Shown here piece by piece: positions 33,598 through 41,852 of a stretch of DNA of 64,000 bases (positions within the stretch are counted from its first letter, which is position 1; every line of letters begins with the position of its first letter). This stretch comes from Streptomyces sp. QL37 (GTDB lineage: Bacteria; Actinomycetota; Actinomycetes; Streptomycetales; Streptomycetaceae). The stretch is from positions 992,001 through 1,056,000 of the forward strand of contig NZ_PTJS01000001.1 in NCBI RefSeq assembly GCF_002941025.1. Reading direction: 5' to 3'. The notes beneath the pieces are model-generated. The model saw nothing but the letters and a program-made list of their open reading frames with translations, did not search any database and was not told the DNA's origin. Position numbers and translations under genes: made by a program.

Positions 33598-33628
33598 TTG
33601 ACCTCAACTTTACTTGAGGTTCTAGCGT
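33598..33628 (+). promoter_or_regulatory. SoxR-box promoter of ABC exporter
   Basis: TTGACC (33598-33603) and TAGCGT (33623-33628) are separated by 19 bp instead of the usual 17-18, the spacing that MerR-family activators require. The spacer is filled by CCTCAACTTTACTTGAGG (33602-33619), perfect 6-bp outer arms in an 18-bp element that matches the enterobacterial SoxR site CCTCAAGTTAACTTGAGG at 16 of 18 positions. SoxR is an iron-sulfur sensor that in Streptomyces responds to redox-active compounds and is known to control an ABC transporter in S. coelicolor. Confidence 0.85.
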
Positions 33629-33662
33629 GCTACGCGTACCGACCTACTCCGGAGGCACCCGC

Positions 33663-35555
33663 ATGGACATGGAAGTCACCGCGTGGCATTCACTGCACAG
33701 CACGCTGAACGCCGAGAAGGACCGCAGACCCTTCTCCAGGGCCACGCTGCGCCGCATCGCGGCGTTCGCCCGGCCGCACCGGGGCAGGATCCTCCGCTTC
33801 CTGCTCGTCAGTGTGGTCACCGCGCTGCTGGCGGTGGCCACCCCGGTGCTGGCGGGGCGGGTCGTGGACGCGATCGTGCAGGGCAGGGACGGTGGAGCGG
33901 TCACCCGGCTCGCCCTGCTGATCGCACTGATCGCCGTGGCCGAGGCGGGGCTCGGACTCCTCGTCCGGTGGTTGTCGGCGACCCTCGGCGAGGGGTTGAT
34001 CCTCGATCTGCGTACCGCGGTGTTCGACCACGTCCAGCGGATGCCCGTCGCCTTCTTCACCCGCACCAGGACCGGTGCGCTGGTCAGCCGGCTCAACAAC
34101 GACGTGATCGGCGCCCAGCGGGCGTTCAGCAACACTCTGTCCGGTGTCGTCTCCAACCTCGTCACCCTGCTGCTGACCCTGGCCGTGATGCTGACGATCT
34201 CCTGGCGGATCACGCTGCTCGCCCTGGTGCTGCTGCCGGTGTTCGTCGTCCCCGCCCGCCGGATGGGTTCCCGCATGGCGGACCTCCAGCGGGAGGCCGC
34301 CGGCCACAACGCCACCATGGGCACCCAGATGACCGAACGCTTCTCCGCACCGGGCGCGACGCTCATCAAGCTGTTCGGGCGTCCCGCCGACGAATCCGCC
34401 GAATTCGCCGCCCGCGCGGGCCGAGTGCGTGACATCGGCGTCCGTACGGCGATGCTGCAGTCCACCTTCATCACGGCGCTCACCCTCGTGTCGGCGCTGA
34501 CCCTCGCACTGGTCTACGGCCTCGGCGGCCACTACGCGCTGCGGGGCGGCCTGGAGCCCGGGGCGGTCGTCGCCCTGGCCCTGCTCCTCACCCGGCTCTA
34601 CGCACCGCTGACGGCACTGGCAGGGGCCCGGGTCGAGGTGATGAGCGCCCTCGTCAGCTTCGAGCGGGTCTTCGAGATCCTCGACCTGAAGCCACTGATC
34701 GCCGAGAAGCCCGACGCCCGCCGGGTACCGGACGGGCCGGTCTCCGTGGAGTTCGACGGGGTCTCCTTCGGTTATCCGTCGGCCGACAAGGTCTCCCTCG
34801 CCTCGCTCGAAGAGGTCGCCGCACTCGACTCCAGGGGCGGCACCCAGGTGCTGCACGACGTCTCCTTCACGGCGGAGCCCGGACGGATGGTCGCGCTGGT
34901 GGGATCGTCCGGAGCGGGGAAGTCGACGATCGCGCAGCTGCTTCCCCGGCTGTACGACGCCGATGCGGGCGCCGTACGGCTGAACGGCGTCGACGTACGC
35001 GACCTGACGGCCGATTCCATCCGGGAGACCCTCGGCATGGTCACCCAGGACGGGCACCTCTTCCACGAGTCGGTGCGCGCCAATCTGCTGCTCGCCCGGC
35101 CGGAGGCCACCGAGGAGGAGATCTGGGACGCCCTGCGCCGCTCCCGCCTGGACGGTCTGGTCGCGTCGCTGCCCGACGGACTGGACACGGTCGTCGGCGA
35201 GCGCGGCTACCGCCTCTCCGGCGGCGAACGCCAGCGGCTCACCATCGCGCGGCTGCTGCTGGCCCGTCAGCGGGTGGTGATCCTGGACGAGGCGACCGCA
35301 CACCTCGACTCCACGTCGGAGGCGGCCGTCCAGGAGGCACTGGCCGAGGCCCTGGAGGGCCGCACGGCCGTGGTCATCGCCCACCGGCTGTCGACGGTGC
35401 GGGCGGCGGATCTGATCCTGGTCGTCGAGGACGGCCGCGTCGTCGAACGGGGCACGCACGAGGAGCTGCTGGCCGCCGGAGGACGGTACGAGGAGCTGCA
35501 CCGCATCCAGTTCGAGCGCCCGGGGGCGGAGGTGACGGCCCGGCCCGTCCGTTGA
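33663..35555 (+). CDS. ABC exporter (fused membrane and ATPase domains), predicted SoxR target
   Basis: A 630-residue half-transporter of the MsbA/LmrA type. Six membrane helices lie in residues about 45-330 with the coupling-helix region DLRTAVFDHVQRMPVAFFT. The ATPase domain follows: Walker A GSSGAGKSTI near residue 420, Q-loop VTQDGHLF, signature LSGGERQRLTIAR, Walker B VVILDEATAHLD and H-loop AHRLST. It should work as a homodimer. The ATG at 33663 has GGAGG 7 nt upstream. Its promoter carries a SoxR box, so it probably exports redox-active or toxic aromatic metabolites. It ends at a strong hairpin and is a single-gene transcript. Confidence 0.95.
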   Translation: MDMEVTAWHSLHSTLNAEKDRRPFSRATLRRIAAFARPHRGRILRFLLVSVVTALLAVATPVLAGRVVDAIVQGRDGGAVTRLALLIALIAVAEAGLGLLVRWLSATLGEGLILDLRTAVFDHVQRMPVAFFTRTRTGALVSRLNNDVIGAQRAFSNTLSGVVSNLVTLLLTLAVMLTISWRITLLALVLLPVFVVPARRMGSRMADLQREAAGHNATMGTQMTERFSAPGATLIKLFGRPADESAEFAARAGRVRDIGVRTAMLQSTFITALTLVSALTLALVYGLGGHYALRGGLEPGAVVALALLLTRLYAPLTALAGARVEVMSALVSFERVFEILDLKPLIAEKPDARRVPDGPVSVEFDGVSFGYPSADKVSLASLEEVAALDSRGGTQVLHDVSFTAEPGRMVALVGSSGAGKSTIAQLLPRLYDADAGAVRLNGVDVRDLTADSIRETLGMVTQDGHLFHESVRANLLLARPEATEEEIWDALRRSRLDGLVASLPDGLDTVVGERGYRLSGGERQRLTIARLLLARQRVVILDEATAHLDSTSEAAVQEALAEALEGRTAVVIAHRLSTVRAADLILVVEDGRVVERGTHEELLAAGGRYEELHRIQFERPGAEVTARPVR

Positions 35556-35570
35556 CCGGTGCGCGCCCGT

Positions 35571-35606
35571 GGCTCCCGTCCGTGCCGTCAGGTACGGACG
35601 GGAGCC
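35571..35606. terminator. Bidirectional hairpin between ABC exporter and VOC gene
   Basis: GGCTCCCGTCCGT and ACGGACGGGAGCC form a perfect 13-bp stem with a 10-nt loop in the 74-nt gap between convergent stops. Confidence 0.8.
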
Positions 35607-35629
35607 GTAGTCGTATGCCGGGCTCCGTG

Positions 35630-35995
35630 TCAGGTGGCGGCCGGTGGCTGGTGCAGGCCGAAGGGGGAGCCCTGGTCGTCGCGGCACAGCTGGAAACGGC
35701 CGAAGCGTGCCACCGTCTCCTCGTCCCCGCCGGCGTCGATCTCGTCGACCGTGCCGCCGAGCGCACGCACGAGGGCGACGGCCGCCCGCATGTCGTCGAC
35801 CCGGAAGAAGACGTACGGGCCGACTCCGGGGTCCCCTCCGTGGACTCCGCCGGGGGGTCCGGAGGTGCTGATCGCATACCCTCCGCCCTCCGTCGTACCG
35901 GGCTCGAAGGACCAGCCGAACAGCCCGGCGTAGAAGGTCCGGGCCCGCTCGGGGTCGGCGACGCCCAGTTCGAAGAACGAGATCTCTCCGGCCAT
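35630..35995 (-). CDS. VOC-family (glyoxalase-like) protein
   Basis: A 121-residue single VOC module: ISFFELGVADPERARTFYAGLFGWSF, shown as family context, then GGGYAISTS, YVFFRVDDMRAAVALVRALGG and FGRFQLCRDDQGSPFGLHQP. Proteins of this size dimerise to build a metal or substrate site; the substrate is unknown. The ATG at 35995 gives the normal family start; the longer open frame upstream is antisense to the DUF4334 gene. Confidence 0.87.
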   Translation of the reverse strand: MAGEISFFELGVADPERARTFYAGLFGWSFEPGTTEGGGYAISTSGPPGGVHGGDPGVGPYVFFRVDDMRAAVALVRALGGTVDEIDAGGDEETVARFGRFQLCRDDQGSPFGLHQPPAAT

Positions 35996-36163
35996 GTCGG
36001 CTCCCGCGTCCGTGGAACACTGCCCGCCTTCCACGGTACGGCGGCTGTGCCGTGACAGCACGTGGCCGAAGCGGTGACCGAGCCGTTCCGCCCGCGCTCT
36101 GGCCCCGGCCGTAACAGTGATACATACTACGGATGCTTGTTTCACTCTGCTGAGGAGGAACCG

Positions 36164-36631
36164 ATGGACATCGACGAGGCACGAACCCTGTTCTCCGCAC
36201 TGCGCGCCAAGGAATCCGCCGTCCCGGCCGAGGAACTCGACGCCGTCTGGACCGCGTTGCCGACCGTCCTCGTCGACGACGTCCTCGGCGAGTGGAAGGG
36301 CGGCGAGTTCGACACCGGGCATCCGCTCAACGGGATGCTGCAGAAGGCCGGTTGGTACGGCAAGACGTTCCACTCGGCGGGAGACGCGAAGCCGCTCATG
36401 ATGCGAGGGGAGGACGGCCGGCTCTACAGCGACACCGAACTCGGCAAGGGGGAGGCGAGCCTGTGGATGGTCGAGTTCCGGGGTGAGTCGACGGCCACCA
36501 TGGTCTACGACGGTCAACCGGTCCTCGACCATTTCAAGGCGGTCGACGGCCGCACCCTGATGGGCGTCATGAACCGCAAGGGCACCGGCCCGGACGGGCC
36601 TTTCTACTACTTCTTCCTCGACCGCGTCTGA
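36164..36631 (+). CDS. DUF4334 / GXWXG-domain protein
   Basis: A 155-residue protein with an N-terminal GXWXG-type region (LVDDVLGEWKGGEF, residues about 37-50) and a C-terminal DUF4334 domain (LYSDTELGKGEASLWMVEFRGESTATMVYDGQPVLDHF as family context, ending FYYFFLDRV). It looks like a small beta-barrel, lipocalin-like ligand binder. No function is established. The ATG at 36164 has GAGGAGGAA in front, a strong site; the longer frame upstream lacks one. It lies 41 nt before a Zn alcohol dehydrogenase on the same strand, probably one operon. Confidence 0.83.
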   Translation: MDIDEARTLFSALRAKESAVPAEELDAVWTALPTVLVDDVLGEWKGGEFDTGHPLNGMLQKAGWYGKTFHSAGDAKPLMMRGEDGRLYSDTELGKGEASLWMVEFRGESTATMVYDGQPVLDHFKAVDGRTLMGVMNRKGTGPDGPFYYFFLDRV

Positions 36632-36672
36632 GCGGGACCGAGGTGCCCGGCCGACGGGGACGGAGCTGATTC

Positions 36673-37767
36673 GTGAAAGCCGCAGTGGTGGACGCGCTGG
36701 GGAGTGGGTTCGCCCTCCAGGACGTCGACATCGCCGAGCCCGTGGGCCGCGAGGTCCTGGTGGAGGTGAGGGCGTCCGGCCTCTGTCACACCGACCTCAC
36801 CGTCGCCACCCACGCCTTCGGGGACTTCCCCCCGCCCGTCGTGCTGGGACACGAGATCGCCGGAGTCGTCGTCGCCCTCGGCCCGGACGCCGGCGAATTC
36901 GCGGCCGGGGACCACGTCGTGGGCTGCCTCGTCCAGTGGTGCGGCCACTGCCCGGCGTGCCTCGGCGGCAGGGCGTACCAGTGCGGCCGTCCCGGCACCA
37001 CGCTGCGCGATCCCCTGCGGGACGGGCCACGGCTCAGCCGCGCGGGCCGGCCCCTCACACAGGGGATGGGACTCGGCGGCTTCGCCCAGCGGGCTCTCGT
37101 CCACGAGAACCAGCTGACCGCCGTACCCCGTCGGCTGCCGTTCGCCCAGGCCGCCCTCCTGGGATGCGGGGTGCTGACCGGCGCGGGGTCCGTCCTCAAC
37201 GGCGCGCGCGTCGCGGCAGGCGAGTCCGTCGCGGTGATCGGCGCCGGGGGCGTGGGGCTCAACGCGGTGAGCGCGGCACGGATCGCCGGGGCCTCCCGCA
37301 TCGTGGCGGTCGACGTGCAGGACGGCAAGCTGCGGCGTGCGCCGGCCTTCGGCGCCACGGACGTGGTCAACTCCGCCACCACGGACGCCGTGGCGGCCGT
37401 CCGCGAGCTGACCGGCGGGGGCGTGCAGCACGCCTTCGACATCGTCGGCGCCGGGGCGACGACGGAACTGGCGCTCCGCATGACGGCCCTGGGGGGCGGT
37501 GTGTACGTCGTGGGCCTGGCGGGGAGCGGAGGAGAACTGCGGCTGTCACTGCCCCGGCTGCTGCTGCAGCAGAAACGGATCCAGGGGCTGATCATGGGAT
37601 CGGGGAACCCCCGGCGCGACATCCCCCGTTACGCGGATCTCTATCTGCGGGGGCGCATGAATCTCGACGACCTCGTCTCCCGGCGGATCGCCCTGGACGG
37701 GATCGACGCCGGCTACGCCGCCCTCCAGGACCCTGACGTGGCACGGGTCGTCATCACGTCCTTCTAG
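36673..37767 (+). CDS. Zinc-dependent alcohol dehydrogenase (MDR family)
   Basis: A 364-residue medium-chain dehydrogenase. The catalytic zinc site has Cys in ASGLCHTDLTVA and GHEIAGVV. The structural zinc region is CLVQWCGHCPACLGGRAYQC, and the nucleotide-binding loop is VAVIGAGGVGLNAV near residue 190 with VAVDVQDGKLRRA after it, where Asp suits NAD. It resembles mycothiol/glutathione-type class III-like enzymes in overall layout. It starts at a GTG behind GGAG. Probable operon with the DUF4334 protein; the substrate is unknown. Confidence 0.92.
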   Translation: MKAAVVDALGSGFALQDVDIAEPVGREVLVEVRASGLCHTDLTVATHAFGDFPPPVVLGHEIAGVVVALGPDAGEFAAGDHVVGCLVQWCGHCPACLGGRAYQCGRPGTTLRDPLRDGPRLSRAGRPLTQGMGLGGFAQRALVHENQLTAVPRRLPFAQAALLGCGVLTGAGSVLNGARVAAGESVAVIGAGGVGLNAVSAARIAGASRIVAVDVQDGKLRRAPAFGATDVVNSATTDAVAAVRELTGGGVQHAFDIVGAGATTELALRMTALGGGVYVVGLAGSGGELRLSLPRLLLQQKRIQGLIMGSGNPRRDIPRYADLYLRGRMNLDDLVSRRIALDGIDAGYAALQDPDVARVVITSF

Positions 37768-37828
37768 GCAGGCGTCCTCCTGACGGTGCGGTGGCCGACA
37801 CCGGGAGGCGGCCTGTCCGCGTTGCGTG

Positions 37829-37849
37829 GTTACGTGGCCCGCTCGTAAC
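37829..37849. promoter_or_regulatory. Inverted repeat upstream of ltrA-like gene
   Basis: GTTACG and CGTAAC are perfect 6-bp arms around a 9-nt spacer, 63 nt upstream of the LtrA start. It may be an operator, but the arms are short. Confidence 0.3.
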
Positions 37850-37911
37850 GTGACCGGTGTCCGTCGAGCCGGTCCACCCGGCAGGCCCCCAATCCCTGAA
37901 ACCGGGTACGC

Positions 37912-39108
37912 ATGAGTCAGTCACACTCCGCCTTCGGCGCATGGCGCCGGCCGATGGTCGCCCGCCTCACCGGCGAGGAACACCGCACGGCGACCGCGCT
38001 CGAGCTCTTCTTCGACCTGTGCTTCGTCACGGCCGTCGCCCAGGCGTCGGCCGCCTTCGAGCACGAACTCGCCGAAGGGCACATCGGCCACGGGGTCCTC
38101 GGCTACGCCATGGTGTTCTTCGCCATCTGGTGGGCGTGGATGAACTTCACCTGGTTCGCCTCCGCCTACGACACCGACGACGTCCCGTACCGGCTGCTGA
38201 CGCTGGTCCAGATCGCCGGTGCCCTCGTCGTGGCCGCCGGTGCGGCCGAGGCCCTCCAGCACGAGGACTTCACCGTCATCACCTGGGGCTACGTCGTCAT
38301 GCGGCTGGCCATGGTCACCCAATGGCTGCGCGCCGCCCGCTCCGACCCCGAACGGCGGCGCTCCTGTGTGCGTTACGCGGTCGGGATCTTCGTCGTACAG
38401 ATCGGCTGGGTCGCCCGGCTCGCGCTGCCCGAGGACTGGGGGCTGGCGACGTTCGCCGTCCTGGTCCTGGCCGAGATCGCCGTGCCGGCCTGGGCCGAGA
38501 GCGCTGCCATGACCACCTGGCACCCGCACCACATCGCCGAGCGGTACGGCCTGTTCACCCTCATCGTGCTCGGCGAGACCATGACGGCGGCCACCGCGGC
38601 CGTACGTACCGCCCTCGACGACGAGGCCGGGATCGGCGACATCGCGACCCTGGTCGTGGGCGGCGTACTGACCGTGTTCGCCCTGTGGTGGCTCTACTTC
38701 TCGCAGAACGCCCCGCAACGGCTCACCGGCCTCAAGGCGGCGCTCCTGTGGGGCTACGGCCACTACCTGGTCTTCGCCTCGGCCGCCGCGGTCGGGGCCG
38801 GGCTCGCGGTCAACGTCGGCCACACCACCGGTCACGGCCACCTCTCCGGCCACGCCGCCGCGGCCACGTTCACCGTCCCCGTGGCCGTCTTCATCACCCT
38901 GGTGTGGCTGCTGCACCACCGGGCGGAAGAGCTCCGCAGCCGGAACGACCTCATCCACCCCGTCGCCGTACTCGCGGTGCTGGGCGTGACGTTCGCCCCG
39001 GCCCCGGTTCTCACCACCGGCGTCATCGCCGCCGCGCTCGTCGCCGCCACGCTGGTGGTGGCGGCGCGGGCGCGCGGCAGGGCGGGTCTCACCGAGAGCG
39101 CTACGTGA
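37912..39108 (+). CDS. ltrA: Low temperature requirement A (LtrA) family membrane protein
   Basis: A 398-residue multi-pass membrane protein with about 11 hydrophobic segments. Family hallmarks are ATALELFFDLCFVTAVAQ near residue 28, AWMNFTWFASAYDTDDVPYR, and HHIAERYGLFTLIVLGETM near residue 205. The name comes from a Listeria mutant unable to grow in the cold; the biochemical role remains unknown. It ends 8 nt inside the convergent ABC permease gene. Confidence 0.92.
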   Translation: MSQSHSAFGAWRRPMVARLTGEEHRTATALELFFDLCFVTAVAQASAAFEHELAEGHIGHGVLGYAMVFFAIWWAWMNFTWFASAYDTDDVPYRLLTLVQIAGALVVAAGAAEALQHEDFTVITWGYVVMRLAMVTQWLRAARSDPERRRSCVRYAVGIFVVQIGWVARLALPEDWGLATFAVLVLAEIAVPAWAESAAMTTWHPHHIAERYGLFTLIVLGETMTAATAAVRTALDDEAGIGDIATLVVGGVLTVFALWWLYFSQNAPQRLTGLKAALLWGYGHYLVFASAAAVGAGLAVNVGHTTGHGHLSGHAAAATFTVPVAVFITLVWLLHHRAEELRSRNDLIHPVAVLAVLGVTFAPAPVLTTGVIAAALVAATLVVAARARGRAGLTESAT

Positions 39109-40432
39109 ACCGGAGTTCGGCCGGGTGCGCCACGCGCCGCAGGAGCGGGAGGGACGTGGCCGCGGCCAGCAGGCAGGCCGCGTAGACGACCACTGGTACG
39201 AGGAGCGGGAGCAGGGGGACCGGCCCGCCCACGACCGTGGCGTACGCCAGATACACCACCGTTCCCCCGGCGCCCGCGAGCAGGAGCGCGGGCGCCAGAG
39301 GGAGCGCGGTCTCCAGGAGCGCGGCTCGGGCCAGGACGCTGTGGGGCACCCCGGCGGCGGCCTGTGCCGCCAGGCCGCTGCGACGGGTGGCCAGCGACTC
39401 GGCGGTGCCCACGGCGAGGCCGCAGAGGCTGATCGCCAGGGCGACCAGGACGGCGCCTGCGGCGAGATCGATACCGGTGGTGTAGAAGGCCAGGCTCACC
39501 GGCCGGTAGTCGCCCTTCTCCAGTGCCGCGAGCAGCACTCCCCGGACCCCCACGAAGCTCACGCCGACGACGGTGACGAGCAGCAGCGCGGCATGGGTCC
39601 GCGCGGCTGCCCACGGGTCCTGGGCGAGGCGGCTCGCGGCGATGAGCACGGCCGGGTTCTGGGCACGGAGTGTGAGCCTACGGCCCACGAACGCCGCGAA
39701 CGCTCCGGTCACCCGGATCGCACCCGACCCGGTGAGGAGCACCAGGCCGATGACCAGCAGCGCGAACGGCTTCACGTCCCGACCGGCCGGGGACAGGTGC
39801 AGCAGTGCCGCCACGACCATCAGCCCGACCGCGAGCAGGGAGAGGAGCGCCGCCCGGCGCCCCTGGTCCGGGGCGGTCCTGCGGACATGGTCGAGGGGTG
39901 AAGCGACGACGTGGCGCAGGACGAAGACGCTCACCGGCGCGGCGACCACCGGAACGGCGAGTACGACCACCACGAAGCCCGCCCAGGCCGTCGGAGGCGG
40001 AGTATGTCCCGCTACGGCCAGGAACACGGCGAACGCGGCGAACCCTCCTGCCGAGCCGGCCAGGCAGGCGAACGCGGACTCCGCCGCGGCGATCCTCCGC
40101 ACCTGTGCGGGGGTCGCCCCGGCGAGCCGCATCCCGGCCATCCTCCGGTGACGGTGCACGGCACCGATGCGCGCGCACTGTCCGAGGAAGCCGAGAACCG
40201 GGACCAGCAGCAGCACGAGCGCGAGCACCACACCCCCACGCTCGCCGGGCCGGTCGAGCAGGCCGTGGGCGTACGGGATCGAGACCTGCCCCCGCACTGC
40301 GGCGATCGTCACCGCCGCGAGCGCGAAGCCCGTGGCGGCCAGGGCCCCGAGCGCGGTGAGCAGGATCCTCCACCACTCGCGGCGTTCGGAGCCGCGTGCG
40401 AGTGTCCAGGCGATACGGATGTCAGCCTTCAC
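39101..40432 (-). CDS. FtsX-like ABC transporter permease
   Basis: A 443-residue membrane protein with two groups of hydrophobic helices separated by soluble loops, in the FtsX/MacB-like pattern (ADIRIAWTLARGSERREWWRI, then RHRRMAGMRLAGATPAQVRR near residue 95). I start at the GTG at 40432, which overlaps the ATPase stop by 11 nt with GGGGAGG in front. It forms the membrane half of an exporter or lipoprotein/peptide-handling system with the ATPase. Actinobacterial PadR-ABC-FtsX operons of this type often confer resistance to antimicrobial peptides or small drugs. Confidence 0.88.
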   Translation of the reverse strand: MKADIRIAWTLARGSERREWWRILLTALGALAATGFALAAVTIAAVRGQVSIPYAHGLLDRPGERGGVVLALVLLLVPVLGFLGQCARIGAVHRHRRMAGMRLAGATPAQVRRIAAAESAFACLAGSAGGFAAFAVFLAVAGHTPPPTAWAGFVVVVLAVPVVAAPVSVFVLRHVVASPLDHVRRTAPDQGRRAALLSLLAVGLMVVAALLHLSPAGRDVKPFALLVIGLVLLTGSGAIRVTGAFAAFVGRRLTLRAQNPAVLIAASRLAQDPWAAARTHAALLLVTVVGVSFVGVRGVLLAALEKGDYRPVSLAFYTTGIDLAAGAVLVALAISLCGLAVGTAESLATRRSGLAAQAAAGVPHSVLARAALLETALPLAPALLLAGAGGTVVYLAYATVVGGPVPLLPLLVPVVVYAACLLAAATSLPLLRRVAHPAELRFT

Positions 40433-41162
40433 GGCGAGCCGCCTCCCCGTCGAGGACATCGGCCGGGGCGGAGTGGACCACACCGTCCCGCAGCCACACC
40501 TCGCGGTCCGCGTAGGCCGCGATCTGGGCGTCATGGGTGATCAGCAGCACCGCCGTGCCGGCCTCCCTCGCGGTGTGCACCAGAGCGGTCATCACCTGCT
40601 CCCCGGCGAGTGAGTCGAGAGCCCCGGTCGGCTCGTCCGCGAAGACGGCCTTGGGCTCGGTGACCAAGGCGCGTGCCAGTGCGACGCGTTGGCTCTGGCC
40701 ACCGCTCATCTCGCCCGGGCGCAGGCCGGCCTGCCCCCGGACGCCGAAGCGTTCCAGCCACTCCCCCGCCTTCTGATGCGCCGGGCCACGGCGGGTACCC
40801 GCGAGCAGCAGCGGCAGCGCCACGTTGTCGAGTGCGGTGAGCTCGGGAATCAGCTGCCCGAACTGGAACACCACCCCGAAGTCACTGCGCCGCAGCTCGC
40901 TGAGCCGTTCTTCCGACGTACGGTCGAGGTGTTCCCTTCCGTAGGCGACAACCCCCTCGTCGGGGCGGACGATGCCGGCCAGGCAGTGCAGCAGGGTGGA
41001 CTTCCCGCTGCCGCTGGTGCCGGTGACCGCGAGGATCTCGCCCGCGCGGAGGTCGAGCGACGCGCCTCGCAGCGCCTCGGCCCGCCCGTACGCCTTCTTC
41101 AGGCCGCGCGCCGTGATCAGCGCGGCCTCCCCCGTGAAGAGCCGTTCGTCCGGTGTGATCAT
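40422..41162 (-). CDS. ABC transporter ATPase of MacB/LolD type
   Basis: A 246-residue ATPase: Walker [11 protein letters not shown] near residue 53, Q-loop VVFQFGQLIPEL, signature EMSGGQSQRVALARAL, Walker B KAVFADEPTGALDS, and H-loop ITHD. The DEPTGALDS form is typical of the MacB/LolD branch that pairs with FtsX-like permeases, here the next gene. The ATG at 41162 overlaps the PadR stop as ATGA. Confidence 0.94.
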   Translation of the reverse strand: MITPDERLFTGEAALITARGLKKAYGRAEALRGASLDLRAGEILAVTGTSGSGKSTLLHCLAGIVRPDEGVVAYGREHLDRTSEERLSELRRSDFGVVFQFGQLIPELTALDNVALPLLLAGTRRGPAHQKAGEWLERFGVRGQAGLRPGEMSGGQSQRVALARALVTEPKAVFADEPTGALDSLAGEQVMTALVHTAREAGTAVLLITHDAQIAAYADREVWLRDGVVHSAPADVLDGEAARREG

Positions 41163-41728
41163 GCTGCGTTGACCTCCGCGGTCAGGATGTCGATGCGAGC
41201 CGCTGTGGTGGTCATCCACCGGACGTCGGCGTCGAGATGGACAAGGGCGTAGTCGGCCGAGAGCACCGTGCTGAGATCGGCGCCCGGCGCGGTCTTGAGC
41301 GCGGTGAGCTCCCGCATGCGCTCCATGTGGGCGGTGCGCTGGGCCCTCAGGTGCGCTGCGGCGTCGGGCTTCCGTCCGTCCTGGCCCGGCCGGTCGGGGG
41401 CCGCCGCGACGAGGATGGAGACCACCACCTTCGCGAAGATCTCGTTCGTCACGAAGGGGGCCGGCGCGGTGATCTCCTCGGCCCAGCGGTCCAGTTCACG
41501 TGATCCGTCACCGGTGGACCGGTAGAGGGTGCGCTCCGGACCGCCGTCGGAGTCCGTGCCGTCGACCGCGGCCAGGCCGTCACGCACCAGGCGTTGCAGC
41601 GTCGTGTAGACCTGCCCGTACGCGAGCGGCCGGGCCTGCGGGAAGCGTTCGTCGTACTGCCGCTTGAGGTCGTAGCCGTGACAGGGCCCGGCCGCGAGCA
41701 GACCCAGGAGGACATGACGGGTACTCAT
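41159..41728 (-). CDS. PadR-family transcriptional repressor
   Basis: A 189-residue regulator with the PadR winged helix (HVLLGLLAAGPCHGYDLKRQYDERF, given as family context, and AYGQVYTTLQRLVRDGLAAV) and a helical C-terminal dimerisation domain (Vir-C type). It is the first gene of an operon with an ABC ATPase and permease. An 18-bp perfect palindrome lies between its predicted -35 and -10 hexamers, so it very probably represses its own operon until a drug-like ligand binds. The ATG sits 6 nt after the -10 hexamer and has no ribosome-binding site, so the mRNA is probably leaderless. Confidence 0.92.
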   Translation of the reverse strand: MSTRHVLLGLLAAGPCHGYDLKRQYDERFPQARPLAYGQVYTTLQRLVRDGLAAVDGTDSDGGPERTLYRSTGDGSRELDRWAEEITAPAPFVTNEIFAKVVVSILVAAAPDRPGQDGRKPDAAAHLRAQRTAHMERMRELTALKTAPGADLSTVLSADYALVHLDADVRWMTTTAARIDILTAEVNAA

Positions 41729-41734
41729 GCGCTG

Positions 41735-41764
41735 ACTATATCCTCAGTACATGTACTGAGTGAA
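41735..41764 (-). promoter_or_regulatory. padR-ABC promoter with embedded 18-bp palindromic operator
   Basis: On the minus strand TTCACT (41764-41759), an 18-bp spacer and TATAGT (41740-41735) make the promoter. CTCAGTACATGTACTGAG (41743-41760) is a perfect palindrome that fills the spacer. The ATG begins 6 nt after TATAGT, where transcription should start. Confidence 0.75.
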
Positions 41765-41792
41765 TAGTGCCGCCCGAGTTCCCTGGACGCGC

Positions 41793-41826
41793 GTCAGCCG
41801 CCGCGGCATGTGCCGCGGCGGCTGAC
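41793..41826 (-). terminator. Strong hairpin after the betaine transporter operon
   Basis: GTCAGCCGCCGCGGCA and TGCCGCGGCGGCTGAC are perfect 16-nt complements with a 2-nt centre, 27 nt after the stop of the binding-protein gene. Confidence 0.88.
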
Positions 41827-41852
41827 GGAGCGGAAGGAGTCCTCGGCTCAGG

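Noticed and set aside
33690..36200. An 836-codon open frame on the minus strand under the ABC exporter
   Set aside because: The sense strand has all ABC motifs and a promoter. The antisense frame crosses a strong terminator hairpin and has no recognisable domain; only its far end is near the real VOC gene, which is in another frame.
17427..41760. Shared TGTACTGAG half-sites at the pca and padR promoters as evidence for one common regulator
   Set aside because: The centres differ (GT versus ACATGT spacing) and each site is adjacent to its own regulator of a different family. The similarity is more likely chance or generic half-site preference.
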